From Haloferax marinisediminis (GTDB taxonomy: Archaea > Halobacteriota > Halobacteria > Halobacteriales > Haloferacaceae): a DNA stretch of 64,000 bases. This document shows positions 52,343-60,378 of the stretch, piece by piece (within the stretch, counting starts at the first letter, position 1; every line of letters starts with the position of its first letter). The stretch is taken from contig NZ_WKJP01000001.1 in assembly GCF_009674585.1 (NCBI RefSeq), forward strand, positions 1,364,001-1,428,000, read 5' to 3'. The notes below the pieces were generated by a model. That model had not been told where the DNA came from. It did not search any database and was given only the letters and a program-made list of their open reading frames with translations. A program made the position numbers and the translations under genes.

Positions 52343-52762
52343 TCACTCGACGGAGACTTCGAGTTCGCGGAACTCGGTTCCAGTCCACTCGTGGGCGGTG
52401 AGTCGCCCATCGGGGTGACAGATGAGGTAGACGTACCCCGGCCACGACGCCTGCTCCCGGTCGGCGGCGCTTGGGACTGGCGCCGACTCGGGGTGCGAGT
52501 GATAGAATCCGACGACATCGAGCCCCGCAGAGTCGGCGTCTTCGAAGGCGGCGACCGTCTCAGCAGGGTCGAGTTCGTAGGCGAGCCGTGGCTCGTCGGA
52601 AACGTTCGAAACGGGGACAACAGTGGTGATAGAACCTGCACTACGGTCTCCCACGAGGACGCCACAGACCTCTGCTGGAGGGGCTTCGGCGGCGCCCGAA
52701 CGAGCGTGGGAGACGATGGAGTCGTGGGCGTGTGACGCGAGTGAGAGGTTACTCGAAGTCAC
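52343..52762 (-). CDS. JAMM/MPN+ metalloprotease, desampylase type
   Basis: 139 residues. JAMM motif complete: Glu31 in AEVCGVLVG, His88 and His90 in GFYHSHPESAPVPSAAD, Ser98 and Asp101. Archaeal members such as HvJAMM1 of Haloferax volcanii remove ubiquitin-like SAMP proteins from targets. It starts with GTG 52762 and overlaps the idi 3' end by 14 bases in another frame, so the pair is translationally linked. Confidence 0.88.
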   Translation of the reverse strand: MTSSNLSLASHAHDSIVSHARSGAAEAPPAEVCGVLVGDRSAGSITTVVPVSNVSDEPRLAYELDPAETVAAFEDADSAGLDVVGFYHSHPESAPVPSAADREQASWPGYVYLICHPDGRLTAHEWTGTEFRELEVSVE

Positions 52763-53318
52763 GACGCATCGCAATCTCGAACCACGGGCAGAGGCGCAGT
52801 TGACGGTACCACTTGGGGTGGTCGTTGAGGTGCTCGTAGTCGACCCAGAGCATCCCCGCAATCTCGTCTTCGTCGGGGTCCAGCGACGTGTCTTCGAGGG
52901 TAACCTTGAGGACCGCACAGACCTCCCACTCGAGGCCGGCGTTCTCGTAGTAGCGCTTGTACTCGAACTTGTCCGTGACGCGGAGGTCGGAGTACTGGTC
53001 GGGCGTGATGCCGAGTTCGTCTTCGAGTCGCTCTTCGGTCGCTTCTTCCTGCGACTGCCCTTCGACGGGGTGGGAGGCGACGGTGCCGTCCCAGTAGGTG
53101 TCCCACAGGCGCTTGTTCGGTGCGCGCTGTGCGAGGAGCAGTTGGCCCTCTTCGTTGAACACGAGGCAGGTAAAGGCGCGGTGGCGAATCCCGTCGCCCG
53201 TGTGGGCGTCGAGCCGGTTGACGGTGCCCTCCGGATTGTCGTCGGAGTCGACGGCGATGACGTCCTGTTCTGCGTTCTTGTGGAGTTCCGTGGCCTCGTC
53301 GGCCGCTGCATTGCTCAT
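52749..53318 (-). CDS. idi: Type I isopentenyl-diphosphate isomerase family protein
   Basis: 189 residues. Nudix-fold IDI: His39 and His46 (DAHTGDGIRHRAF), SHP with His83, Glu130 and Glu132 (EWEVCAVL) are the metal ligands, and the C-terminal CPWFEIAM matches the substrate-cover Trp segment. The position of the catalytic Cys (NSVCGHP in Escherichia coli) is TVASHP here, Ala81. Isoprenoid lipid synthesis would need such an isomerase unless a type II enzyme exists elsewhere. ATG 53318 chosen. Confidence 0.82.
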   Translation of the reverse strand: MSNAAADEATELHKNAEQDVIAVDSDDNPEGTVNRLDAHTGDGIRHRAFTCLVFNEEGQLLLAQRAPNKRLWDTYWDGTVASHPVEGQSQEEATEERLEDELGITPDQYSDLRVTDKFEYKRYYENAGLEWEVCAVLKVTLEDTSLDPDEDEIAGMLWVDYEHLNDHPKWYRQLRLCPWFEIAMRRDFE

Positions 53319-53378
53319 GTCCGTCTCGTCGGAGGCGGGGGTCAATTATGCTTCGATGCGAACCAGCGGGGAACGAAC

Positions 53379-53792
53379 TCACCCGAGTCGCTCGTCGAGA
53401 ATCAAGCGGGTTTTGGTACTCTTTACGTCGTCGTGCTCGCGTGCACGTGTGATGAGGTCGTTTACTGCACGCGTGTCGGCGGCGTCGACGACGAGGACGA
53501 TGTCCTCTTCGCCCGAGACCTGCCAGACGAAGTCGACGTCCTTCCACTCGGACATGAGTTCCGAAACGTCGTTGGTATCGACGTCGACCGCGACGGTCAC
53601 CTCGATCATCGCTTTCAGGTTCCCGGTGCGGGTCGCAATCGTGAACCGTTCGATGACGCCTTCCTCGACCAACCGTTCGACGCGGTTTCGAACCGTCCCC
53701 TCGGACGTTCCGACTTCTGCCGCAATCTCCGTGTTGGGGGTCCGAGCATCCCGTCGGAGGATGTCGAGGATACGTCGGTCCAGCTCGTCCAT
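53379..53792 (-). CDS. Lrp/AsnC family transcriptional regulator
   Basis: 137 residues. N-terminal HTH: MDELDRRILDILRRDARTPNTEIAAEVGTSEGTVRNRVERLVEEG in pieces of less than twenty residues; it is a classical Lrp winged helix. C-terminal RAM ligand-binding domain about 60-135 (VTVAVDVDTNDVSELM, VWQVSGEEDIVLVVDAAD). Ligand unknown. Divergent from carA; a 15-bp palindrome sits between the two genes, about 32 bases from this start. Confidence 0.9.
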   Translation of the reverse strand: MDELDRRILDILRRDARTPNTEIAAEVGTSEGTVRNRVERLVEEGVIERFTIATRTGNLKAMIEVTVAVDVDTNDVSELMSEWKDVDFVWQVSGEEDIVLVVDAADTRAVNDLITRAREHDDVKSTKTRLILDERLG

Positions 53793-53823
53793 ACCCCACG
53801 TGCCGCCCCCAGCGACTTACCGA

Positions 53824-53838
53824 TTACGAATTTCGTAA
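53824..53838. promoter_or_regulatory. Perfect 15-bp palindrome between lrp and carA
   Basis: TTACGAA-T-TTCGTAA, in the 97-base spacer between the divergent genes, 32 bases from the lrp start and 52 from carA. Lrp proteins commonly autoregulate through such sites. The core TACGAATTT is also in the trp operator palindrome and upstream of the gene at 24828. Confidence 0.6.
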
Positions 53839-53889
53839 CTCGGCTTCGAAAGCAACACTTATGCACCCGTGTTCCGTTCGTTTCTCGTA

Positions 53890-54972
53890 ATGTCGGACGC
53901 CTATCTGGCCCTGGAGGATGGCCGCGTGGTCGAAGCGCGTGGTCGCGTTCCGGGACGTACACGTGGCGAACTGGTGTTCACGACCGCATACACGGGATAC
54001 GAAGAGAGTCTGACCGACCCTTCGTACGAAGAACAAGTACTCACCTTCTCGTACCCCCTCATCGGCAACTACGGCGTCCGAGCCGAGCGATTCGAGTCCG
54101 ACCGGGTCCACCCACGGGCCGCCGTTGCACGCGAGTTCACCGACGACGTCGTCGAGTGGCTCGCCGACGAGGGTGTCCCGGCGGTCGACCACCTCGACAC
54201 GCGCGACCTCGTGACTTCGATTCGCGAAGAAGGTGCGATGAAGGTCGGTATCGTCGTGGGCGAGGATGCGACCCCAGAAGCAGCGAAAGAAGAACTCGCG
54301 AAGTGTAAGGGCATGAGCGAGCACGTCGACATCGGCACGCAGGTAACCACTCCTGAACCCACCACCTACGAGGGCGACGGTGACAAGACGGTGACCCTCA
54401 TCGACTGTGGTGCCAAGCAGTCTATCATCGACTCGCTCGTCGAGCGCGGTGCGACTGTCCACGTCCTCCCGTACGGTTCGACGGCCGACGACGTCACCGC
54501 ACTCGACTCCGACGTGTTGTTCATCTCGAACGGCCCTGGCGACCCAGAGAACTTCGGCGCCGCGCGCGAACTCGTCGAGGAGTTCGCCGGCGAGGTTCCC
54601 ATCGCGGGTATCTGTCTCGGTCAACAAATCGTCGCGAGCGCACTCGGCGGTACCACCGAGAAGATGGCCTTCGGTCACCGTGGCGTGAACCAACCCGTCC
54701 GCGACCTCGACACTGGGAAGGTCATCATGACGACCCAGAATCACGGCTACACCGTCGCCGACCCCGGTGAAAACCTCGAAGTGACGCAAGTCAACGTCAA
54801 CGACGACACTGCAGAAGGACTCGAAAGCGAAGCACTGAGCGTCATCACGCGCCAGTACCACCCCGAAGCGCACCCCGGCCCTCACGACTCCCTCGGCTTC
54901 TTCGACGACGTTCTCTCCATGGCGGACTCGGAGGGAAATGGCCGTAAGCGGCGCGTCGTCGCCTCGGACTGA
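53890..54972 (+). CDS. carA: Carbamoyl-phosphate synthase small subunit
   Basis: 360 residues. N-terminal domain (1-150: YLALEDGRVVEARGR, TAYTGYEESLTDPSY, FSYPLIGNYG) typical of CarA, then a class I glutaminase with Cys242 in GICLGQQIVAS and His in QYHPEAHPGP. Delivers ammonia for carbamoyl phosphate used in pyrimidine and arginine synthesis. carB is not adjacent in this window. ATG 53890 (MSDAYLALEDG) chosen; TATA-like acttatgc at 53857-53864. Confidence 0.94.
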   Translation: MSDAYLALEDGRVVEARGRVPGRTRGELVFTTAYTGYEESLTDPSYEEQVLTFSYPLIGNYGVRAERFESDRVHPRAAVAREFTDDVVEWLADEGVPAVDHLDTRDLVTSIREEGAMKVGIVVGEDATPEAAKEELAKCKGMSEHVDIGTQVTTPEPTTYEGDGDKTVTLIDCGAKQSIIDSLVERGATVHVLPYGSTADDVTALDSDVLFISNGPGDPENFGAARELVEEFAGEVPIAGICLGQQIVASALGGTTEKMAFGHRGVNQPVRDLDTGKVIMTTQNHGYTVADPGENLEVTQVNVNDDTAEGLESEALSVITRQYHPEAHPGPHDSLGFFDDVLSMADSEGNGRKRRVVASD

Positions 54973-55127
54973 CCACACCTGACACCACCCTCGCAGTTTC
55001 TGTACCAAATGCGAACCACCGACTGCGGTTGAGTTCACAGCGGCGGCGCAGTCGCGCGCTTTGCCGTTGTACTTACGGATTACATATATGAGGCACTGTC
55101 AAGCACTCATAACGCGTATCACATCTC

Positions 55128-56156
55128 ATGGGAGATGCATCGCTGATTGAACGCGGATTCGACGAACTCCCGGCAGAAGTCGCGATTCTCGACAAACACG
55201 GCGACATCATCTACACGAACAGAGCGTGGCGAATGTTCGCTGAAAGCAACGATTACGCCGGCGACTCCACCTCGATTGGCGTCAACTACGTCGCCGTCTG
55301 TGATGCCGCCCGTGAGGAGAGTGAGACAGCAGGTATCGTCGCCGACGGCATTCGTTCGCTCCTCCGCGGTCAACAGGACTTGTTGGCGATCGAGTATCCG
55401 TGTCACTCGCCGACGGTCTACCGGTGGTTCTTGATGCGTGCGGTTCCCTACGATACGCCTCGCCACGGTCGGTTTGTCCTCGTCATGCACCTCGACATCA
55501 CCGAGCGACGACTCGCAGAGTTGCAAGTCAACGAGAAGAACCAGCACCTCGCGATGCTCGCGCACGTCCTGTCGAAAGAACTCAAAGAACCCCTCTCGTC
55601 GGCCATGGAGAAGGCTGCGAAACTCGTGGCGAAAGATGGTCCCGATGCGTCGTCGCTGTCGAAGATACTCTCTCGTATCGACGCCGTCATCGAACGGAGC
55701 ATCGCACTCGCCGACCAAGTGGCGACACTCGACCTCGAATCAGTCGATTTCCGCGAGTACGCCCAAATCGAGTGGGACGAGGTCGGTGATGGAACGAACA
55801 TCGATTTCCGCGTCGTCGGTGGTGGCGTCCTCGATGCGGACGAACACCTCTTCGGACTCTTCCTTAGTTCGCTGTTTGCCAACGCCATTGGTCGAAGTTC
55901 GGTTCCGGGTTACCCCACGCAAATCGTCGTCGGGGCGACGATGAACGGATTCTACGTGGACGACGATGGACCACGGCCCTCAGACGAAGAACGTGCCGTG
56001 ACGGCTGGACAAACACAGGTGCTCGGCGTCGATTACGATTCGGTCGAGCTCTCAGTTGCAAAACGCATCGCCGACCTCCACGGGTGGTCATTCGAGATCA
56101 ACGACTCCGAACTCGGTGGTGCCCGATTCGAAGTCCACGACGTGACGTGGCGGTGA
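55128..56156 (+). CDS. PAS-domain protein with degenerate histidine-kinase core
   Basis: 342 residues, no membrane segment. PAS domain about 10-125 (FDELPAEVAILDKHGDIIYTN in part, ending MHLDITERR). The dimerisation helix AHVLSKELKEPLSSAM aligns with S-H-E-L-R-x-P-L, but the phospho-acceptor His is Lys150. The ATPase domain keeps an N-box-like FANAI (about 250) and VDDDGPRPSDEER, but the glycine-rich G2 loop is poorly kept. Probably a signalling protein without autophosphorylation, or one needing a partner kinase. Monocistronic. Confidence 0.75.
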   Translation: MGDASLIERGFDELPAEVAILDKHGDIIYTNRAWRMFAESNDYAGDSTSIGVNYVAVCDAAREESETAGIVADGIRSLLRGQQDLLAIEYPCHSPTVYRWFLMRAVPYDTPRHGRFVLVMHLDITERRLAELQVNEKNQHLAMLAHVLSKELKEPLSSAMEKAAKLVAKDGPDASSLSKILSRIDAVIERSIALADQVATLDLESVDFREYAQIEWDEVGDGTNIDFRVVGGGVLDADEHLFGLFLSSLFANAIGRSSVPGYPTQIVVGATMNGFYVDDDGPRPSDEERAVTAGQTQVLGVDYDSVELSVAKRIADLHGWSFEINDSELGGARFEVHDVTWR

Positions 56157-56167
56157 CGTGCGACCCC

Positions 56168-57076
56168 TTACGAGAGGTCCGCTTCCATCACGAACGTTGG
56201 TTGTTCTGCAACGTCACTTCGAGCGAGTGAGACGTCAGAGACCCACTGGACCCCTTCGGGGACGAGGACGCGCGTTCGGTCTGCGCCGACTGCCGCCGCA
56301 TCACGGCGAACGGCATCGATGAGTGAGCGACAGGTCTCGGCGTCGTTCCACGCGGCGACTGCGTACTCGGCCCACGTCACTTCGCCTTCGTCTTCCAGCT
56401 CGCGCGAGTACGTTCGGTTTCGGTAGGTAAAGCCACTGACTCGGTCGTCGTCGACGACGAACAGACGGTCGTCGGCCGCCGCGTCGTGGAGTTTCGAGCG
56501 AGTCAACTCGGAGACTGCCCACGACTCGACTGGGTCGAGCGCGAGTCCCGACAGCGCAGTTCGCATCTCGCATCCAGTCCAGAACGCCCACGCTGCGTCG
56601 GCATCGTCGCTCACGTCTAACGCCGGTGTCGCGTCGGCATCCGGTTCGGGTGTCGCCCAGCGGAACTCCATCCCCGGGTCGAACCCGACGTGGCGGGAGT
56701 TCGCGAGACTCGGCACGTTCCACGAAAATATCATGTTCCGAACGCGACGAGCACCCTGTTCGCGTGCCCAGTCGAACAGTGCGTGGGTGAGTGTAGTTGC
56801 GAGGCCTTGCTCGCGGTAGTCTGGTGCGACGCGCATTCCCTGCGCCCACGCTTCGTACTCCGAGAGCATGACCATCTGCGCGATGGCCGCAACCTCTTCG
56901 GATGGTGTTTCGTCACCCATATCGACGAGGAGCGTTGCCTGCTCTGCTTCGCCAGGCGCTATCCACTCGTGGTAGATGTCGGGGATGTAGTCTGACCCGC
57001 CACGGTCGGCCCACGTGTCGCGGGTGAACCCGACGACTGCCTCGTAGTCCTCCGGTCTGGCGGGTCGAATTTCCAT
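56168..57076 (-). CDS. Protein with two GNAT-type acetyltransferase domains
   Basis: 302 residues. The first domain (MEIRPARPEDYEAVVGFTRD, and MRVAPDYREQGLATTLTHAL as the acetyl-CoA loop near 83-103) is a clear GNAT; the second half (about 155-300) has a weaker GNAT-like layout (DDRVSGFTYRNR, WAEYAVAAW). Acceptor unknown. It begins four bases after the gatD stop in the same direction, so co-expression with gatD is likely. Confidence 0.8.
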   Translation of the reverse strand: MEIRPARPEDYEAVVGFTRDTWADRGGSDYIPDIYHEWIAPGEAEQATLLVDMGDETPSEEVAAIAQMVMLSEYEAWAQGMRVAPDYREQGLATTLTHALFDWAREQGARRVRNMIFSWNVPSLANSRHVGFDPGMEFRWATPEPDADATPALDVSDDADAAWAFWTGCEMRTALSGLALDPVESWAVSELTRSKLHDAAADDRLFVVDDDRVSGFTYRNRTYSRELEDEGEVTWAEYAVAAWNDAETCRSLIDAVRRDAAAVGADRTRVLVPEGVQWVSDVSLARSDVAEQPTFVMEADLS

Positions 57077-57080
57077 CAGA

Positions 57081-58328
57081 TTACTCCCACGGGACGGACC
57101 GCTCGGTCAGTTCGCCTTCGAGGTTTCGCCCCATCGCATCTGCCGGGTCGGAGTGGTTGGCGAGCGCCCACATGAGCTTCACCTTCGCGGTTCCGGGGAG
57201 GGTGTCACCCGCTTCGACGACGCCGGCGTCGAGGAGGTCGCGGCCGGTGTCGTAGACGCGGTCACAGACGCGGCCTTCGAGACACTGCGAGGTCATGACC
57301 ACGACAGTCCCGTTCTCGATGAGTTCCTCGATTCGCGGGATGAAGTCGGTGTGGACGTGCCCGAGACCGGTCCCTTCGATGACGAGGCCCGCCTTGTCCT
57401 CGAGGTAGTCGAGTGCCGCGATGTCCATGCCGGGCGTGAACTTCAGGAGTTCGACGCCGGATTCGAGGTCCGAGTGGAGTGCGAGTTCTTCTTCGTCGCG
57501 CTCGGTGTAGTCGCGGCGGAACGTGACCTCTTCGGCCTCGTAGTCGACTTCGCCGAGTGGCTTTGCGCCGATGGTCTGGAAGGCGTCGCGCCGGGAGGTG
57601 TGGTTCTTGCGGACGCGGGTTCCCTCGTGGAGGGCACACACGTCGTCGGACTCCGACCCATGCATGCAAATCATGACTTCGGCGGCGTCGGCTTTCGCGG
57701 CCTCGACGGCGCAGACGGCGTTCATCACGTTGTCCGAGGACGGACGGTCTGCCGAGCGCTGACTGCCCGTGAAGACGATTGGGACGGGCGTGTCGAGCAT
57801 GAACGACATCGCCGATGCGGAGAACTGCATCGTGTCCGTGCCGTGCATGACGACGACGCCGTCTGCACCCGCCTCGATTTCCTCGGCGATGGCCTCGGCG
57901 AGGTCGACCCACACGTCGGTCGTCATGTTCTCAGAGAGGATGTTGGCGACGACGCGACCACGGTAGTTCGCGCGCCCGGCGAGGTCCGGCACGGCCCGAA
58001 GCACGTCTTCGGCGTCGAACTGCGCCGTCACGGCGCCCGTTCGGTAGTCGACGGTCGACGCGATGGTCCCACCGGTCGAGATGAGCGAGATGGTCGGGAG
58101 GTCCTCGTCGAACTCGATTTCGGAGGTTCCGCCGCTCTCAGTCTGTGCGTCTTCGATGTCGTAGACGTCCGTTTCGAGCACTTCGACGTCCGCATCGTCG
58201 CGGTCGATGCCGACGTTGTAGCCACCGTCGAGTTTGAGGACGAGATACTCGTCGGTAGAAGAGGGCATCAAGACACCTTCGTTCGTGACATCCGCGCGTG
58301 TGACGCGGACGCGGTCCCCTGCGTTCAT
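57081..58328 (-). CDS. gatD: Glu-tRNA(Gln) amidotransferase subunit D
   Basis: 415 residues. N-terminal small domain (1-75: VRVTRADVTNEGVLMP) then the asparaginase-like domain with ISLISTGGTIASTVDYRTGA, VVMHGTDTMQFSASAM and KADAAEVMICMHG. GatD hydrolyses Gln to supply ammonia; GatE, not in this window, does the transamidation that makes Gln-tRNA(Gln) in archaea. Start ATG 58328 chosen from the family N-terminus. A dispersed repeat sits 31 bases upstream. Confidence 0.94.
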   Translation of the reverse strand: MNAGDRVRVTRADVTNEGVLMPSSTDEYLVLKLDGGYNVGIDRDDADVEVLETDVYDIEDAQTESGGTSEIEFDEDLPTISLISTGGTIASTVDYRTGAVTAQFDAEDVLRAVPDLAGRANYRGRVVANILSENMTTDVWVDLAEAIAEEIEAGADGVVVMHGTDTMQFSASAMSFMLDTPVPIVFTGSQRSADRPSSDNVMNAVCAVEAAKADAAEVMICMHGSESDDVCALHEGTRVRKNHTSRRDAFQTIGAKPLGEVDYEAEEVTFRRDYTERDEEELALHSDLESGVELLKFTPGMDIAALDYLEDKAGLVIEGTGLGHVHTDFIPRIEELIENGTVVVMTSQCLEGRVCDRVYDTGRDLLDAGVVEAGDTLPGTAKVKLMWALANHSDPADAMGRNLEGELTERSVPWE

Positions 58329-58358
58329 ATCGCGGGATAACGCGGGGTCAGACTTGAA

Positions 58359-58462
58359 TCCCACTCTTCCACCTTTTTCCTCCTCGGGGTCGCTACGCGA
58401 CCCGCTCGGAGCAAAAATCTGGACCAAAAAGGGCCAAGAGACTCGCTACGCTCGTCTCTCGG
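58359..58462 (-). repeat. Dispersed hairpin-rich element, copy 2
   Basis: Reverse complement read: cgagagacgagcgtagcgag, ctttttggtccagattttt, a GGGTCGC-GTA-GCGACCC hairpin, then gaggaaaaaggtgga and gtggga. It matches the outer blocks of the element at 37449-37569 and differs in the middle. Lies just upstream of gatD, so it may contribute its leader or promoter. Confidence 0.65.
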
Positions 58463-58644
58463 TGCAACTCAAACAGAACCTCCAGCACTGGCCTGTCGAA
58501 CTACTCTGACTGGGATAGGAGTAGTGTGCAACAAATAGAGGTCATATCTACTAAACGAACGACGTTCGGAGACCCCAAACACGGCGGTCCACCCTTCGAG
58601 GTCGGTCGTATCACTCGTCCGGTCGCAACTGAGCCGGACTGGAC

Positions 58645-59394
58645 TCAGATGAGTGTGACGACGAGGGTGTACGCGACTGCACCACCGAGGAAAGAGAGGA
58701 ACCGGCCCCGTCGGGGGTGCGGAAGTTCCTCCTTGATGACGTTGAGGATGATGCCGCCGGAGACGAACGCGAACAGCCCGGTAATGACGAGGGGTTGACC
58801 CAGTGTGACGAACCCGACCGCGGCACCGAGAAGGGTCGCACCCGCGAGCACCCACCGCCCCACGCGGTCGTACTGTGCCCCGAGGTGTCGGCGTATCCCG
58901 TGGTCGGTGATGCTGAAGTGCAGTCCCATCGCGACTGCGTACAGCAAGAGGTTGACGACGCCCGGGAGTTCCTGGTGAAACAGGAGGTAGCCGATGAGGC
59001 TACTATAGAGGGCGAACACGGCGATGTAGGCCCGGAACACGAGTGGCGGTGCTGCGGACTGCTCGGCCGTGGTTCGGGCGATGAGAACCTCCAGCCCGTA
59101 GAACACGACGAACCCGGCGAGCGCGACACCGTAGATTGTCTCCTCGGTGACAGAGCCTGCGGTGACTCGCGAATCCCCGGCCGCGAAGTGCGCTACTTCG
59201 GGCAGCAGCAGGACGAACACGTACGCAACGGCCGCTCCCCCGGCGGCCGACAGCGCCGACCGCCCTGCCCCTGTCTCGGTATCGACTCCCTCACCGACGA
59301 GGAGGTGGACCGCCGCCAGTGCGAGGGCTGACAGAGAGGCCACAATCAGGAGTGACTCGAATGGCAATCCCGGGACCTGTGACGCGGACAACAT
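58645..59394 (-). CDS. Polytopic membrane protein, ZIP-like layout, unknown function
   Basis: 249 residues, about seven or eight hydrophobic segments. AVAYVFVLLLPEVAHFAAGD, MGLHFSITDHGIRRHLG and SGGIILNVIKEELPHPR resemble the helix-end His/Glu patterns of ZIP metal transporters, but the central metal-binding helix motif is not clear. Transport of a divalent metal is a weak inference. Starts ATG 59394. Confidence 0.65.
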   Translation of the reverse strand: MLSASQVPGLPFESLLIVASLSALALAAVHLLVGEGVDTETGAGRSALSAAGGAAVAYVFVLLLPEVAHFAAGDSRVTAGSVTEETIYGVALAGFVVFYGLEVLIARTTAEQSAAPPLVFRAYIAVFALYSSLIGYLLFHQELPGVVNLLLYAVAMGLHFSITDHGIRRHLGAQYDRVGRWVLAGATLLGAAVGFVTLGQPLVITGLFAFVSGGIILNVIKEELPHPRRGRFLSFLGGAVAYTLVVTLI

Positions 59395-59718
59395 TTCTGA
59401 TAAGAGAGTCGTCGTGTCCGGAGATAAGTTTGTGACTCTCTCCGGACTCTCAGCGACTCTGCCTACTCGTTCGGTTCACACGCGCTCTAGCGTGTTCGGG
59501 AGTCGGATGCGAGAGTCCACGTGTACGAATGGCACGGCGTGGTTCGTCTAGAATACGTGATTGACCGACTCGTGCGCTGAGTTCAGCACGACCGTAGAAA
59601 CCTCTCCAATCGCTATCAGAAATCGCGTGACACAGACAGCGGGTGTATGCAGCAGTCTGGAACCCTGAACTCACTGTAGCAATCCAGCAGAGACGGTCCT
59701 CTCAAACTACTTCCGGCC
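59395..59718. other. Intergenic region without a supported gene
   Basis: Open frames here give Arg- and Cys-rich peptides and are not credible. The only structure noticed is a perfect hairpin ACACGC-GCTCTA-GCGTGT at 59478-59495. The right end holds the vapBC promoter and operator. Confidence 0.5.
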
Positions 59719-59735
59719 GCATACGCAATGTATGC
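59719..59735. promoter_or_regulatory. Palindrome at the vapBC start, autoregulatory operator candidate
   Basis: GCATAC-GCAAT-GTATGC, perfect 6-bp arms with a 5-base spacer, ending three bases before ATG 59738. VapBC complexes usually repress their own operon by binding such a site. Confidence 0.6.
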
Positions 59736-59737
59736 AC

Positions 59738-59938
59738 ATGAGTACGTCAATTCGTGTCTCTGACGAGACGAAGGAGAAACTGGCGAGACTGAAGCGAGAC
59801 GATGAGACCTGGGATGAGTTCCTCGACCGATTGGCGAACGAAGGGTCGGGGATGAAGGCTGGCGCGTGGAAAGGGACTGACAAAGCCGAGAAGGCGCGTG
59901 AAGCTATCAAGCGTTCCCGAGAGAGCTACGAGCAGTGA
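59738..59938 (+). CDS. VapB-type antitoxin
   Basis: 66 residues: MSTSIRVSDETKEKLARLKR, a ribbon-helix-helix DNA-binding N-terminus, followed by a polar, acidic and Lys-rich tail (EKAREAIKRSRESYEQ) that would wrap the toxin. Its stop overlaps the toxin start as GTGA. ATG 59738 is preferred over ATG 59732, which lies inside the palindrome. Confidence 0.85.
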   Translation: MSTSIRVSDETKEKLARLKRDDETWDEFLDRLANEGSGMKAGAWKGTDKAEKAREAIKRSRESYEQ

Positions 59939-60330
59939 CTTTTCTCGATTCATCAGTTATCATCGATTACCTCGACGGTGTCAAGGAAGTTGTCGAGTTC
60001 GTCGATGAACAACCGACCGTAGTCACCTCCAGCATCTGTATTTGCGAAGTTCTCGCTGGTGAGGTGTTCTCAGTCGGTGAGGCAGACCTCATCGGAGCGC
60101 GTGAGAACTTCGGTCGAGTCACCGCTCTCGACTTCTCCGAGGAGGTCGCGTTTGAAGCTGCCCGGATGCAAAATCGTCTTCTCGAATCTGGGAATCCCAT
60201 GTCGCCACGCGACCTCATGATTGCGGCTACAGCTCGATCTGAGGGGAAGGAACTGGTCGTTTCCGACGCTGACTTCGATACAGAAGGCCTCCGTGAACTA
60301 CTCTCTGTCCGGAAATTCGGCCCGTATTAG
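59935..60330 (+). CDS. VapC-type PIN-domain toxin
   Basis: 131 residues, starting with GTG 59935. PIN nuclease acidic residues are visible: Asp5 in TFLDSSVIIDYL, Glu38 in CEVLAGE, Asp93 in PRDLMIAA and Asp111/Asp113 in VVSDADFD. Members cleave tRNA or rRNA and are neutralised by the cognate VapB. The acidic core is intact, so the toxin is probably active. Confidence 0.88.
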   Translation: MTFLDSSVIIDYLDGVKEVVEFVDEQPTVVTSSICICEVLAGEVFSVGEADLIGARENFGRVTALDFSEEVAFEAARMQNRLLESGNPMSPRDLMIAATARSEGKELVVSDADFDTEGLRELLSVRKFGPY

Positions 60331-60378
60331 TCCTTTTCTCAGGTGTACGACTCACGAGGTAAACTGCCAAAACCCGTG

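Noticed and set aside
59450-59674. Open frame in the spacer before vapBC
   Set aside because: Composition is Arg-, Ser- and Cys-rich and not acidic, with no start signal.
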